This document shows, piece by piece, positions 22,081-32,411 of a DNA stretch of 64,000 nucleotides (positions within the stretch are counted from its first letter, which is position 1; each line of letters opens with the position of its first letter). The notes under the pieces were generated by a model. The model searched no databases, had not been told where the DNA came from, and saw only the letters and a program-made list of their open reading frames with translations. The stretch is from Tigriopus japonicus (Eukaryota; Arthropoda; Copepoda; Harpacticoida; Harpacticidae), in contig JAAGOF010000134.1 in assembly GCA_010645155.1 (NCBI GenBank), forward strand, positions 44,960 through 108,959, read 5' to 3'. The translations under genes were made by a program, and so were the position numbers.

Positions 22081-24880
22081 GGTTTAAGTTGAAGTTTTTA
22101 GCCCTAAAGTTACTGAAAAATCGTTAAAAGTTACACACAATTAGTCAAAAGTTGCTAAAAAAAAGTTGCTATTTTTGGCCTAAATATATCACTTTTAAAA
22201 TAATAATGTCAAATTTAGCCAATTTTTGGCTCAATGTTGGGCGACTGTTTGAAGTCTTCTGTTTGTCTTTTCTTTAACCTTTGGCTTACCTTAACTTAAC
22301 CTTATGAACACAGTTTTGCCTTACACAAACTATTCCAAAATTTTGGAAAACATCAATGCTTTAAAAATGTCCCGGAAAGGTATGTGTAAACTATATCTTT
22401 CACGCAAAATCTAGCAGCATTTCGGTGATTTAGGCAAAACATACCAAAAGATACTATTTGTGGCGAAAAAATCAAGAAGTTGTTAATTCTGATTAAAATG
22501 GCTAAAAGTTGCAATTTTTTGTGCAAGTTGGATGTTGCAAATTTATTCAAACCCTACGTGTAAGTCAGTTTCATTTGTCTCTTTAGTAAATTAGTTCCAT
22601 TTTTTACGTTCAACAAGTCACTTATTTTTCATGTAATGATAGGTTTTATTTGTCTTGTTTTGTCTAATGATGCAATTTTCACCGTATTTTTTTGCCTAAT
22701 CAGGCAAATTTATTCGTCATTTATCATCAAATTTCATAATTCTATTCATCAAAACTTTGTGCTTAATGATAAGTGTTAATGCAATTTTCAAAATTAGATT
22801 TCTCTTAAAAAAAGTGTTGTAAAATGTCAATATTACCCAAAGAGACGCTATTATTACTCACCACTTACTATATGTATTACCATTCTAGAAGCTTTTTGTA
22901 TTTTATGTCTTTTGTTTAATGGGAATGCAAACATACCAAATTAATGTAATTTCATAAGAAATCGATCGATTTGGTGGCAAATGGCCAAAGTTAATGGCTT
23001 TTTAACAAAAAATGTCGTTAATTAATAACCAGTACCAAAGAATATTTGCAAGTTTTTATTGACTAGACTCATTCTCCAAGATTCTAAACACTACTCTGAA
23101 AGGTTCCAATGCATCCTGATTTCAGATTTTAGATGTTTTTTTCTAAATATTGGCAATTCATGTCTAACATCTTTTGCAAACCGTTTTTAACAGAATTATC
23201 TTTAAATATTTTTGAATGATATTTCACCGAAATAGTTACTCAGATGAATGGCACGAGTGCAAAATTTTACGAGTTCGTCTTAACACTAGGTGAACAGTGC
23301 GTTTTGTTGTCTCAAGTGAGAACTGAGAATTTCATAACTACAAAACGTAGCGGTGACGTGTTCTTAATCTGAAGGCAACTTAAGGCTTTGCTTTGAAAAT
23401 TTGGAGCATCCCTTTGTAAAAAGCTATTTGTTGGAAAATCAATTCGAATGTGGTGATCATTTGCTGTGCATAATCTTATTCGTTCAAATCCCCATTTGGA
23501 AAAACTTTCAGTCACGGTGTGATTTTAAGAAATTCATGGCATAGAGTTCATAGCTAGAGCGTCTAAAGACCGCCAAAAAGTTGACATCAAAATTGTAACA
23601 AGTTGCACTCAAAATAAAGAAATTCAGTGTTGGAATAATTTTAGGAAAGAAATTTATCTCATTCAGTGTATACAGAATGTCTAAACGGTGTTAGAAGCTA
23701 AAAATATCGGGTGGAGATTCTGCATATACCCTCTAGGATATTTAGCTCTTTAAGATCATGGGCCTACTTCCGGCTCGTTTTTAACTCGGTTTTACATACT
23801 AATGTTGCCCCTTTTTTAAATTTCACTCTCGGCGTACCTGTCTTTCATGGTGACCATGAACTACCTTTGAGCATTTCTTACCCTTGATTCTTAAATGGCC
23901 TTGATTGATGTCGTGGCATTATTTATTTAAAAAACTCATTCATTTTATTTTAAAAGGAATATGATACGACATTCGAGAAACACTTATCCATGGAAGTTCC
24001 TTTCTCATTGAAATGCGTTTGATTGTTGTTAGAGGCACTTTGAGCCAAGTTGTTTTGCACATTCACTCACCGGAAAAGGAGGATCGGCCTCAAATTTGAA
24101 GAAAAACAATGTTAGTGTGTTCTCCATGTTCTCCACACAGATTTGCGCTCACCTACATTATCACCTTTGTCAGTGAAAGACCCCCAAGTATTGTCGCTCA
24201 TCTCCAACATGAAAACTGCACCAACAGACATGAGATCAAGTACTTACTTTCCCTGGACCACGGCCAATTTGTACCTTGCGGCATTAAATGATATCAATTC
24301 AAGGGTCAGAATTGGGGGAAAAAAGATAATTTTTGAATCAATTCTTAATCTTATTCAATACTTCTGTCATTTTTCCACTCTTTCCATTTACTGACATATA
24401 TAAGTAATGAGCATGCATAAGTATATTGCATGATTTAACTGTTCTCCATAACAGAAGAAGACACTTCATTATGGTTTTAGGTGAAGCTTGTTTAGTTGAG
24501 GGCAACAAAAGTGATCGACTTTTCCGCTCCAGTCTCCTCTGTCTGAAAACGGAAGTTTCGATTGAAACTCTTGAGGAAAAGTTACATTTGATTCGAATCA
24601 AAACCTTTGTAGCAATCTTTTCTGTATTCTGACATATAGTTTCTGTGCCTAATTTCTAACTTTGATATTTTTCAGCTGAATTGAACCATCCTGCCGTGGA
24701 AAATTACGCATTCCATGAATAGGCTCTTTGACAACAGGGGACTCTCCCGAATTGAAGAAATTCTACAATCTGAGCTTACCAGCCTTAATGTACCTGTCCT
24801 TACATTTGGCTGAAGTTACTCTGTGTCATTCATGGGATTCAGCATATTCAGAATGAGGTATTGAGATCTCTTAACTAAAT
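22081..24880. other. AT-rich spacer, no gene seen
   Basis: About 2.8 kb without a supported gene. At 22560-22760 there is a degraded GTC-TTTT/CCTAATCAGGCAA array of the family seen at 17150 and 63733. The remaining frames are short and unsupported. Confidence 0.55.
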
Positions 24881-25330
24881 ACAGTCGAATCTCGATATAA
24901 GAAATCTCAGTATAAGAAATTTTCGCGATATAAGAAACTTTTCCGTTCTGACCAAAATTTTACTACATAAGAATTCTATATATAAGAAATTTTCCAATTT
25001 TCCTCAATCTCGATATGAGAAACATTTTCAAAGTTTTGGCCTATTTCTCTTGCTTAAATTGGTCACAGCACAAACAAAAACAAAACAAAATTAAAACGAA
25101 ACATTTCTAAAAGGATCAAGCCAGTGCTTCCATATTTTGCGCTTTTTAGGGTGCCTTCTGCGCAAGAAGGCAAGAATGGAAGGCTCAAATTTTTTAAAAA
25201 GTTGTTTGTCCCTGTAAAGGCCCCTGTTTTCTCCTACTTGATGCGTCGCATCTTAGATCAGGGCAAGTTTCCCTCCTCATTGAAAGTAGCTCATGTTGTC
25301 CCAATTTTTAAGGGCGGAGATAGGTCACTC

Positions 25331-25794
25331 TAGAGCACTATAATAAAAGAGTACAGTCATAAAGTGCGCCATCTAGCGGATTTCATGCGGCAACAGCTCG
25401 CCGTTCCCATGATACACATATTTTTGAAGATTGCAACTGTCATTCATCAGTTATGGACAAACTAAAGTGCCTCAAATGTTGACTGAGTATTGTTAATGGA
25501 CCTGTGGTGGTTTTTGGTTGAAATTATTAGTGAAATCCCTCTCAAAATGGCATGGAAATCTGACTATTATAAAGGTGATTTAAGCATGATATATGTCAAA
25601 ATTCATCAGAAAAACACTAAGGTATCATTTGGAGTTCGGCCATCAACATTTTAGGCACTTTAGTTTGTCCAAAACTGATGAATGACCGTCGCAATCTTCA
25701 AAAATGTGAGTATCATGGGAACGGCGGGCTGTTGCCGCATGAAATCCGCTAGATGGCGCACTTTATGACTGTACTCTTTTATTATAGTGCTCTA
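25331..25794. mobile_element. Foldback MITE, TIR ~150 bp, TSD GGTCACTC
   Basis: A 464-bp element that is mostly palindromic. Arms 25331-25480 and 25645-25794 start TAGAGCACTATAATAAAAGA and share the blocks gccatctagcggatttcatg and tggacaaactaaagtgcct with a few percent divergence. The octamer ggtcactc lies on both sides (25323-25330 and 25795-25802). A duplication of 8 (possibly 10) bases points to a hAT-, Mutator- or foldback-type transposase. It was inserted into the RT of the surrounding LINE. No ORF. Confidence 0.9.
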
Positions 25795-25803
25795 GGTCAC
25801 TCC

Positions 25804-25975
25804 TGAAGTGATCATAGGTTTATGTCTTTCCCGTATGTTCTTTCCGTCCAATTACCTTCCTTTCCGACTTCCACGTTTCATTTATTCTGTTCTTGCTTGT
25901 CACGGTCGACAGACCTCTCACCCGATACATCCGAATTACACTTACATTATTTTACTCGGTGTTACAATTATTCCG
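25804..25975 (+). repeat. 5' LTR of Ty3/gypsy element
   Basis: A 172-bp direct repeat of 30769-30940 with one visible difference (cac versus cat near position 117 of the LTR). It starts TGAAGTGATC and ends ATTATTCCG. The target duplication actcc lies at 25799-25803, immediately before it. Confidence 0.95.
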
Positions 25976-25988
25976 TGGCGCAGTCGGT
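25976..25988 (+). promoter_or_regulatory. Primer binding site, tRNA-Ser type
   Basis: tggcgcagtcggt follows the 5' LTR directly. TGGCGCAGTCG is the complement of a typical arthropod tRNA-Ser 3' end plus CCA, the primer used by the 17.6/297 group of gypsy elements. Confidence 0.8.
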
Positions 25989-26281
25989 TAACCATTTCCG
26001 TGGAGGTAAACCGACTTGCGATTGAATCCCTGTGGATATCGATTGGTTGGATTTTCGTCTCCGTGGATTTGGCGCTACCTAAGCTTTCTGGATGTGAATT
26101 CGTGGTTTTGGTCCAAGCTCATCATTAGTATTATTACCTCGTCAAGCTGATATTGGTCCTCGATATATGATTATCTTCAAGTATATTTGAATCTTCATCA
26201 TCGGCTACGCACACGTTCGTCATTCATCGGATGAGTATACAAATTTAAACGTTACTTCTTCTGTGTCTCGATTTTTTGAAT

Positions 26282-29200
26282 ATGGCTACCCGCGAAGAAG
26301 TTCTGGACTTGAAGTCATCCCGAAAAGGCCACAAAGGTCTCGTTACTCGTGCTAATCGAGCGACGATGGACGCCAGCGAATCATTCATCGAGGGTAACGA
26401 TCCATTTTATTTGGAGGCCAAATTAAACACTTGGGAGAAGCGATTGGATTCCTATCGCGATGCTGAAGCAGCCGTCGTTTGCCATTCTTTGGCCGATGAG
26501 CATGATTTTGACAAGGATCTGGAATTGTACGAGGATTTCTTTTATAAGGCTCAGGTTAAGATTAGGGGATATCGTCAAGATTTTGATCGCATGTCAAATG
26601 CTCAGGATAGTGATGATTCGTCCGATGCCCCTAATTCTTCTCACAATTCTGGCCTTCCTCGTTTGAACATCAAACGTCCACCCATATTGGAGGAGGATAC
26701 AAATTTACGGTCATTTATTCAATGGGTTCCATTGTGGAATAATTACACCACTTTGATTGCTTTTTCGAAACGCGATCGCATAACCCAAGTTTCCTTATTT
26801 TGGGAGTGTTGCAGTGCAGGTTTTTTGCAAATAGTTCACCACTCGCTCGGAATTAAACCCGACACTGGTCGTGAAGTGGCCGAGATTCTCGCCATTATCA
26901 AAGATTATTTGCGAAGTCTCCGGAGTGTTCACCTTGATATGCGTGAGCTTTTGCAAGTGACACAACGTGAAGGACAAGATTACACTAGTCTATGCAATAA
27001 CATTAGGGAACTGGCCGAATTTGCCGATGTCGGTCAAATAACCGAAGACAAACTCCTCATTGCGTTGCTTCTTCAGGCAATGACCCTGGAATCGGATCGA
27101 GCTAAGGTGATGGAACTTAATCCAAAAACGTTCGATGAGGCTCGTCATCACATTCTTGAGCTGGAGACATCTCGGCGAGGAGCCAAGGGGATGGCGTCTT
27201 CAATTCAGATTAATGCTGCTCGTTCTAAATCTAGATATAGATCCCAGAAGGATGCTCAATCCCAAAAGTTGACTCCAAAGCCGTCGGGTGTTTGTGGATA
27301 TTGTGGTCTTCGCGCCCATCCCAAGGACTCATGCCCAGCGCTGAAAAGCATTTGTCGCTCATGCAAACAGACAGGACATTGGGACAAAGCGTGTCGTTCC
27401 AAACCTGCATCTCCTGGTTCTCGAATCAGTTCTTTAAAACTTCGAGCGAGTTCTTCTAACTCCTCGGGTCCCATTTCCAATTTGGTGGACATAACAGTCA
27501 TGCCTTCGAATTTTTCTGGGGAGCCAAAAACGATTACGTTTTGCGCGGACACCGGAGCCGATATTTCGGTTATGAGTCACGCGATATTCCTCAAATCTGG
27601 ATTGGATCAAATTGTCACTCTTTCAAAAGATTTTTCTGATCAAATCACAGGCATTGATGGGAAACCCGTTCATCAACTTGGGATGTTTCATGCCACTCTT
27701 CAAGTTGATGATGCTGTAGCTCATGACATTCCCATTGTTGTTTGTCATGGATTAAATGATGCTTTCCTAAGCTTAGACGCTTGTCGGATATTAACCATCA
27801 TTGGAGATAATTTTCCATTTCCTGGTGCAGTTGTAGCCTCCGTTTTGCTGACTGACCAGAAAACGATTTCTTCCTCTCAGCCTGATTTCTGGACGGACCG
27901 AGATTTGTGGATTTCAAAATTGCCCAATATTCCTCTTCCTGATTTATTCAAATTAATTGATGGAAAATTGAAGGACATTTATTGTAAAGTCTTTGATGAT
28001 AAGACTTTACGTCCTATGGTTGGTCCAGTGGTTGGAGAGCCGATGGTAATTCACTTGAAGGAAAACGCTAAACCTTTTGCCATTTATGTTGCTCGCAATG
28101 TTCCGTACTCTCAAATGGCAAAACTTGAGAAGATACTCACCGATCTTACTCAACAGGACATTATTTGCCCGGTGGGAGATGAAGTGACGGAATGGTGCCA
28201 TCCCATTGTCCTCGTTGTTAAGAGCAACGGAGATCTTCGTTTTTGTGTCGACCTCACTCGTCTAAATACCGAGGTTAAACGAAGCATTCACCCAATCAAG
28301 ACCCCTGTTCAGGCCATTGCTGGATTCAAGCCTGACCAAAAATTCTTTGCCAAGATCGACCTTGTCAAAGGCTATTGGCAAATGCCATTGGCAGAGGAAT
28401 CGCAGCACTTGACAACTTTTCTTACCTCCTTTGGAAAATTCAAATTCCTTCGTTCCCCAATGGGATTTGTTTCCACGGGGGATTCCTTCTCATATCGGGG
28501 AGACGTCGCCATGGCCGGTCTTGATATTCAAAAAGTCGTGGACGATATGGCATGTGGGGCCTCGTCATTACCCGAACTTATTCAACGGGTGAGTGATATC
28601 CTGGAGCGATGCCACAAATTCGGATTGACTGTCAACTTGTCCAAGAGCGTTTTGGCGGCTGAATCCATCGATTTCGTCGGATTCCGAATTTCACCAGGGA
28701 AAATTGAAGCCGATCCATCCAAGGTGAATGCCATTCAAGATTTTGCGATTCCTGCAAATATAACTGATCTCCGTTCATTCCTGGGATTAGTTAATCAATT
28801 GGGCAAGTTCTTACCCAATTTGGCTTCTCTCACTTCACCTTTCCGTGGACTTCTCAAGACGAAGAACAATTTCTTTTGGCTCGCTGAGCATACCATTGTC
28901 TTCGAGGAGATAAAACAGGCTCTGTTGTCTCCTTTAGTTTTGGAAATGTACGATCCAAATCTGGAATGCGTTCTTCTGACTGATGCATCGAGGCGTGGCC
29001 TTGGATTTGCCTTGATTCAATCGAAGGACGGTGTCCCTAAACTGATTCAGTGTGGTTCCCGATACCTGAAAGATTGCGAGACACGATACGCTATGGTGGA
29101 ACTGGAATCATTGGCGATATATTGGGCGATTCGAAAATGTCACCTCTATTTAGCTGGCGTCAATTTTCGTGTGGTTACTGACCACAAGCCACTCATACCC

Positions 29201-30469
29201 ATTTTCAATCGCCAATCCTTGCCGGAAATCGAGAATCCGAGAGTTCTGAATTATCGGACTCGTCTCATGGCATACAATTTTGTGGTGGAGTGGAAAAAGG
29301 GTGTTGATCATGCCATTCCTGATGCGTTTTCACGAGCACCAGTTTCAAACTCTAATGTGGAGTCTGATGAATTGGATGATCCCACTGATTATGTTTTGGC
29401 TTCACTCAAGCTAGAACATCCTGACATGATGTTAGAAGAAATTTCCCAGATTGCCAAGGCTGATGAGTCATATTCCGAATTAAGATCGGCTATTCTTTCC
29501 GATTCGGTGAAATCGACCAAATCCGGATATGTTGCCCAATTCAAAAAGATCGCTAGTGAGCTCTCTGTGGAGGAGGATTTGATCTTGCGTGGAAAACGGA
29601 TCGTAATTCCACCTTCAGCTGTGAAGAGCATTCTTCTAAAACTCCATTCCAGTCATCAAGGAGTGGAGAAAACGAAGAGAAGAGCCCGACAAATCGTATA
29701 TTGGCCCAGTTATTCTTCGGACATTGCCAATACCGTGGCCGCTTGCCCGCATTGTCTTTATTTTCGCCCTTCTCATGCCCAGGAACCACTTATACAAGAT
29801 ACTCTTCCTTCTCGTCCTTTCCAAGTGGTCACCGCAGATTTATTCACTTATGAGAAATGCGAATACTTGGTCTATTCTGATCGCCTCTCAAATTATCCAT
29901 TAGTGGCGAAGTATACCGTCTCTCCGGGTGCTTCTTCTTTGATTAAAGATTTTTCACGTTTCTTCGCCTTATTTGGCGTCCCTAATGTCCTCCGAACGGA
30001 TAACGGCCCACAGTTTGCCTCGAGTTTATTTGGCCAATTTCTAGCCAAATGGGGCGTATCCTGGAAGTCATCGTCTCCTTATTACCCTCAAAGTAACGGG
30101 CATGCGGAGGTGATGGTCAAATCAATCAAATACCTTCTGGCCAAAACCGGGGGTGATATCAATTCGGAGACATTTACAGAGGGTATTCTGGAGTTTCGAA
30201 ACACACCCATGAGTGATGGTTTCTCTCCGGCTCAGAGAGTGTTTGGACGTCCACTGCGATCCAGAATTCCCGTCCACGAAGATATCTTCCTACCAATCTC
30301 ATCTGAAGTGTCGGATTCTGCGAAGATCAAGCGCAAAAAAAATCGACGATTCTCGCAAATATTATTACGATACGACCTCCAAGCCATTGGGTCCTTTGCC
30401 CATTGGATGTTCTGTACTTGTTCAGAATCCTCGAACTTCTCGTTGGGATCAATCCGCCACAGTTATTAA
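26282..30469 (+). CDS. gag-pol: Gag-Pol polyprotein of Ty3/gypsy element (frame broken near C-terminus)
   Basis: Residues count from the ATG at 26282; an upstream in-frame TTG is less likely to be the start. Gag occupies roughly residues 1-335. Two CCHC zinc knuckles follow at about 338-372 (CGYCGLRAHPKDSC, CRSCKQTGHWDKAC). The aspartic protease motif CADTGADISV is near 420 and RT runs from about 600. The RT catalytic motif reads VVDD (about 752-755) rather than the common YxDD. RNase H starts near 895 (LLTDASRRGLGF, TDHKPLIP). The integrase zinc region lies near 1120-1160 and its core has ADLFT, DNGPQF and NGHAE for D, D, E. Gag and Pol share one frame, so no frameshift separates them. After residue about 1352 the frame turns aberrant because of the A8 run. 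Confidence 0.93.
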   Translation: MATREEVLDLKSSRKGHKGLVTRANRATMDASESFIEGNDPFYLEAKLNTWEKRLDSYRDAEAAVVCHSLADEHDFDKDLELYEDFFYKAQVKIRGYRQDFDRMSNAQDSDDSSDAPNSSHNSGLPRLNIKRPPILEEDTNLRSFIQWVPLWNNYTTLIAFSKRDRITQVSLFWECCSAGFLQIVHHSLGIKPDTGREVAEILAIIKDYLRSLRSVHLDMRELLQVTQREGQDYTSLCNNIRELAEFADVGQITEDKLLIALLLQAMTLESDRAKVMELNPKTFDEARHHILELETSRRGAKGMASSIQINAARSKSRYRSQKDAQSQKLTPKPSGVCGYCGLRAHPKDSCPALKSICRSCKQTGHWDKACRSKPASPGSRISSLKLRASSSNSSGPISNLVDITVMPSNFSGEPKTITFCADTGADISVMSHAIFLKSGLDQIVTLSKDFSDQITGIDGKPVHQLGMFHATLQVDDAVAHDIPIVVCHGLNDAFLSLDACRILTIIGDNFPFPGAVVASVLLTDQKTISSSQPDFWTDRDLWISKLPNIPLPDLFKLIDGKLKDIYCKVFDDKTLRPMVGPVVGEPMVIHLKENAKPFAIYVARNVPYSQMAKLEKILTDLTQQDIICPVGDEVTEWCHPIVLVVKSNGDLRFCVDLTRLNTEVKRSIHPIKTPVQAIAGFKPDQKFFAKIDLVKGYWQMPLAEESQHLTTFLTSFGKFKFLRSPMGFVSTGDSFSYRGDVAMAGLDIQKVVDDMACGASSLPELIQRVSDILERCHKFGLTVNLSKSVLAAESIDFVGFRISPGKIEADPSKVNAIQDFAIPANITDLRSFLGLVNQLGKFLPNLASLTSPFRGLLKTKNNFFWLAEHTIVFEEIKQALLSPLVLEMYDPNLECVLLTDASRRGLGFALIQSKDGVPKLIQCGSRYLKDCETRYAMVELESLAIYWAIRKCHLYLAGVNFRVVTDHKPLIPIFNRQSLPEIENPRVLNYRTRLMAYNFVVEWKKGVDHAIPDAFSRAPVSNSNVESDELDDPTDYVLASLKLEHPDMMLEEISQIAKADESYSELRSAILSDSVKSTKSGYVAQFKKIASELSVEEDLILRGKRIVIPPSAVKSILLKLHSSHQGVEKTKRRARQIVYWPSYSSDIANTVAACPHCLYFRPSHAQEPLIQDTLPSRPFQVVTADLFTYEKCEYLVYSDRLSNYPLVAKYTVSPGASSLIKDFSRFFALFGVPNVLRTDNGPQFASSLFGQFLAKWGVSWKSSSPYYPQSNGHAEVMVKSIKYLLAKTGGDINSETFTEGILEFRNTPMSDGFSPAQRVFGRPLRSRIPVHEDIFLPISSEVSDSAKIKRKKNRRFSQILLRYDLQAIGSFAHWMFCTCSESSNFSLGSIRHSY
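30335..30342 (+). other. A8 homopolymer frame break in gag-pol
   Basis: Eight consecutive A residues follow gcgc. Upstream of the run the main frame is good; downstream, pol-like coding continues in another frame to 30665. A length of seven would keep one frame, so this is a one-base expansion in the element or in the assembly. Confidence 0.8.
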
Positions 30470-30665
30470 AACTTACCATCGACGTTATCTCCTAAAATTT
30501 GACAACGGAAACAAATCATGGCGAAATCGTCGTTTCCTCAGAGATTCCCATGATGTAGGACGCGACAATTCAGCTGATGTTCCCGGAAATTCCGATATGA
30601 AAAACGTTGCTCCAAGAAGAAGTCTTTGGAAAACTAAGAAGCCACAACGTCTTAAATATGATTGA
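30343..30665 (+). CDS. Displaced C-terminal end of Pol (integrase tail)
   Basis: Continues the integrase C-terminal region out of frame with gag-pol: CSVLVQNPRTSRWD and WRNRRFLR resemble the VLIQNPITRVWD and WRNRKFIR blocks of the other gypsy relic (5690-5830). It ends at TGA 30663-30665 in a basic tail. It would be translated only if the A8 slip is undone or is an assembly error. Confidence 0.8.
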
Positions 30666-30755
30666 TTTATGTTCGTCATTCATAGATTTGATTATGATTT
30701 ATAGATTTACAAATTCACACTCGTCATTCACGTTTTGTTGTTTGTTTGTAAATCT

Positions 30756-30768
30756 CAAAAAGGGGAGT
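30756..30768 (+). promoter_or_regulatory. Polypurine tract of LTR element
   Basis: aaaaaggggagt lies immediately upstream of the 3' LTR, the expected site of plus-strand priming. Confidence 0.85.
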
Positions 30769-30940
30769 TGAAGTGATCATAGGTTTATGTCTTTCCCGTA
30801 TGTTCTTTCCGTCCAATTACCTTCCTTTCCGACTTCCACGTTTCATTTATTCTGTTCTTGCTTGTCACGGTCGACAGACCTCTCATCCGATACATCCGAA
30901 TTACACTTACATTATTTTACTCGGTGTTACAATTATTCCG
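30769..30940 (+). repeat. 3' LTR of Ty3/gypsy element
   Basis: 172 bp, one difference from the 5' LTR, followed by the target duplication actcc and then LINE coding sequence. Confidence 0.95.
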
Positions 30941-32381
30941 ACTCCCTAGTAATTATAGGCCCATTTCCTTGACTTCCAGTATTGCAAAGGTCTTTGAGAA
31001 GATCATGAAGTCCAGGCTTGTTGAGTTTTTGGAAGCCCATGATATCATTCCCCCAAGGCAGCATGGGTTTCGAGCCCATTTTAGTACAGTCAATTGGTTT
31101 GACCAAATTGAGCAGATCATTGAAGGGCTTGAAAGTCACGAGTCAGTTGATGTAGTGTATCTTGACTTTGCCAAGGCCCTTGATAAGGTAGATCATGGTC
31201 TTTTGCTTGATCAACTCAAAGAGTTTGGGGTCCAGGGTAAGGTCCTGAATTGGATTGATAGTTTTATGAGCGAAAGGAAGCAAATAGTTAAAGTTGGAGG
31301 ATCTTTTAGTGGCATGTATGATGTCAAGTCAGGTGTTCCACAAGGTTCGATTTTAGGCCCACTCCTGTTTATTCTCTTCATTGCTCATCTCCAGAAGTTC
31401 AGAACGAAAGCCAGTATTTCTTCATATGCTGATGACACAAAATTAGTTTGTGGAAGGAATGGTCAGGACTCGAAATGTTTAGTTGAGGACTTGGAGAAAA
31501 TCTACTCTTGGGTTGGCGAGAGTAATATGGCATTAAACGGGATGAAATTCCGCACAATGACGTATGGGACGTCAAAATTAGATGTTCCGCTCAAAGACAA
31601 TGGAGGTTGTGATATTGAGCAGGTATTGTCCATGAGGGATTAGGGAGTTGTCGTCCAAGATGATGGAAAGTTTGATGAGGATATCCAGTTGAAAGTGGGG
31701 AAGGCATTTCAAACATGTGGCTGGCTCTATCGCACTTTCTAGTCCAGAGATAGTATTACGATGCTAACTCTGTACAAGTCGATTCTTCAGCCGCATCTTG
31801 AATATGCCTCACTCATTTGGGCTCCAATGAGTTCAGCAGGTTTGCAAAAGGTCAAGCAGGTCCAAAGATGTTTTACTAGGAACATCACAGGAATGAGAGA
31901 GCTCTCGTATTGGGAGAGGCTCCAGAAGTTAGGGCTGTACAGTACTCCGAGAAGGTATGAAAGGTATCTGATACTGTATGTTTTCAAGAGCATTCATGGC
32001 CTCTGTCCTAACCCAGGATTTGAGATCAGTTGTAGTGATCGCAGAGGTTTTACGTGCGCCCTGAGAGCACCTCCAAATCCAAAGGAATCAAGGCTAGTTT
32101 GAACAATGAAGTCCTCTTCTCTTCTTTATCGGGCTCCTTCATTGTTCAATTTGTTGCCTATTTGCCTTCGTCGGGAATATGCAGGAGCTGATCCTCTAAC
32201 AGCATTTAAGGCAGGATTGGACAAATTTTTGAATACTATTCCTGACCAACCCACTATTCAAGGGTTGTACAGATCTGACAACAGTAACTCATTGGTAGAT
32301 CAAATTTTGTAAAAACGATAATTATATAAACTATTATAATCATTAACTCTCTTTACAGGGAATCCAATTCCTTGTGGCGGT

Positions 32382-32411
32382 NNNNNNNNNNNNNNNNNNN
32401 NNNNNNNNNNN
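32382..32411. other. Assembly gap (N), 30 bases
   Basis: Lies at the 3' end of the LINE copy, so the junction between LINE and outer pogo-like element is not visible. The run length may be a placeholder. Confidence 1.

Larger units (their letters stand above)
25804..30940 (+). mobile_element. Complete Ty3/gypsy LTR retrotransposon, 5137 bp
   Basis: It has two 172-bp LTRs, a tRNA-Ser-type primer binding site, one long gag-pol frame, a polypurine tract and a 5-bp target duplication (actcc at 25799-25803 and 30941-30945). The element lies in the plus orientation inside the CR1/Jockey-like LINE. The single LTR difference implies a recent insertion. No env gene. The only visible coding defect is a one-base expansion in an A run near 30335. 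Confidence 0.95.
25181..32381 (+). mobile_element. CR1/Jockey-like LINE (copy 2), split by two insertions
   Basis: RT fragments lie at 25181-25330 (VAHVVPIFKGGDRS) and 30946-32312. The second part begins SNYRPISLTSS and contains the palm block YLDFAKALDKVDH, the [13 protein letters not shown] block and the catalytic YADD. A C-terminal region then follows to a 3' UTR that matches copy 1 at 820-1757. Between the halves sit the foldback MITE and the LTR element; taken out, the GGDRS and SNYRP codons come into one frame. The copy is dead, with stops at 31641-31643, 31734-31742 and 32100-32102. It is 5'-truncated (no endonuclease). Its 3' end falls in the N gap at 32382. Confidence 0.85.
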
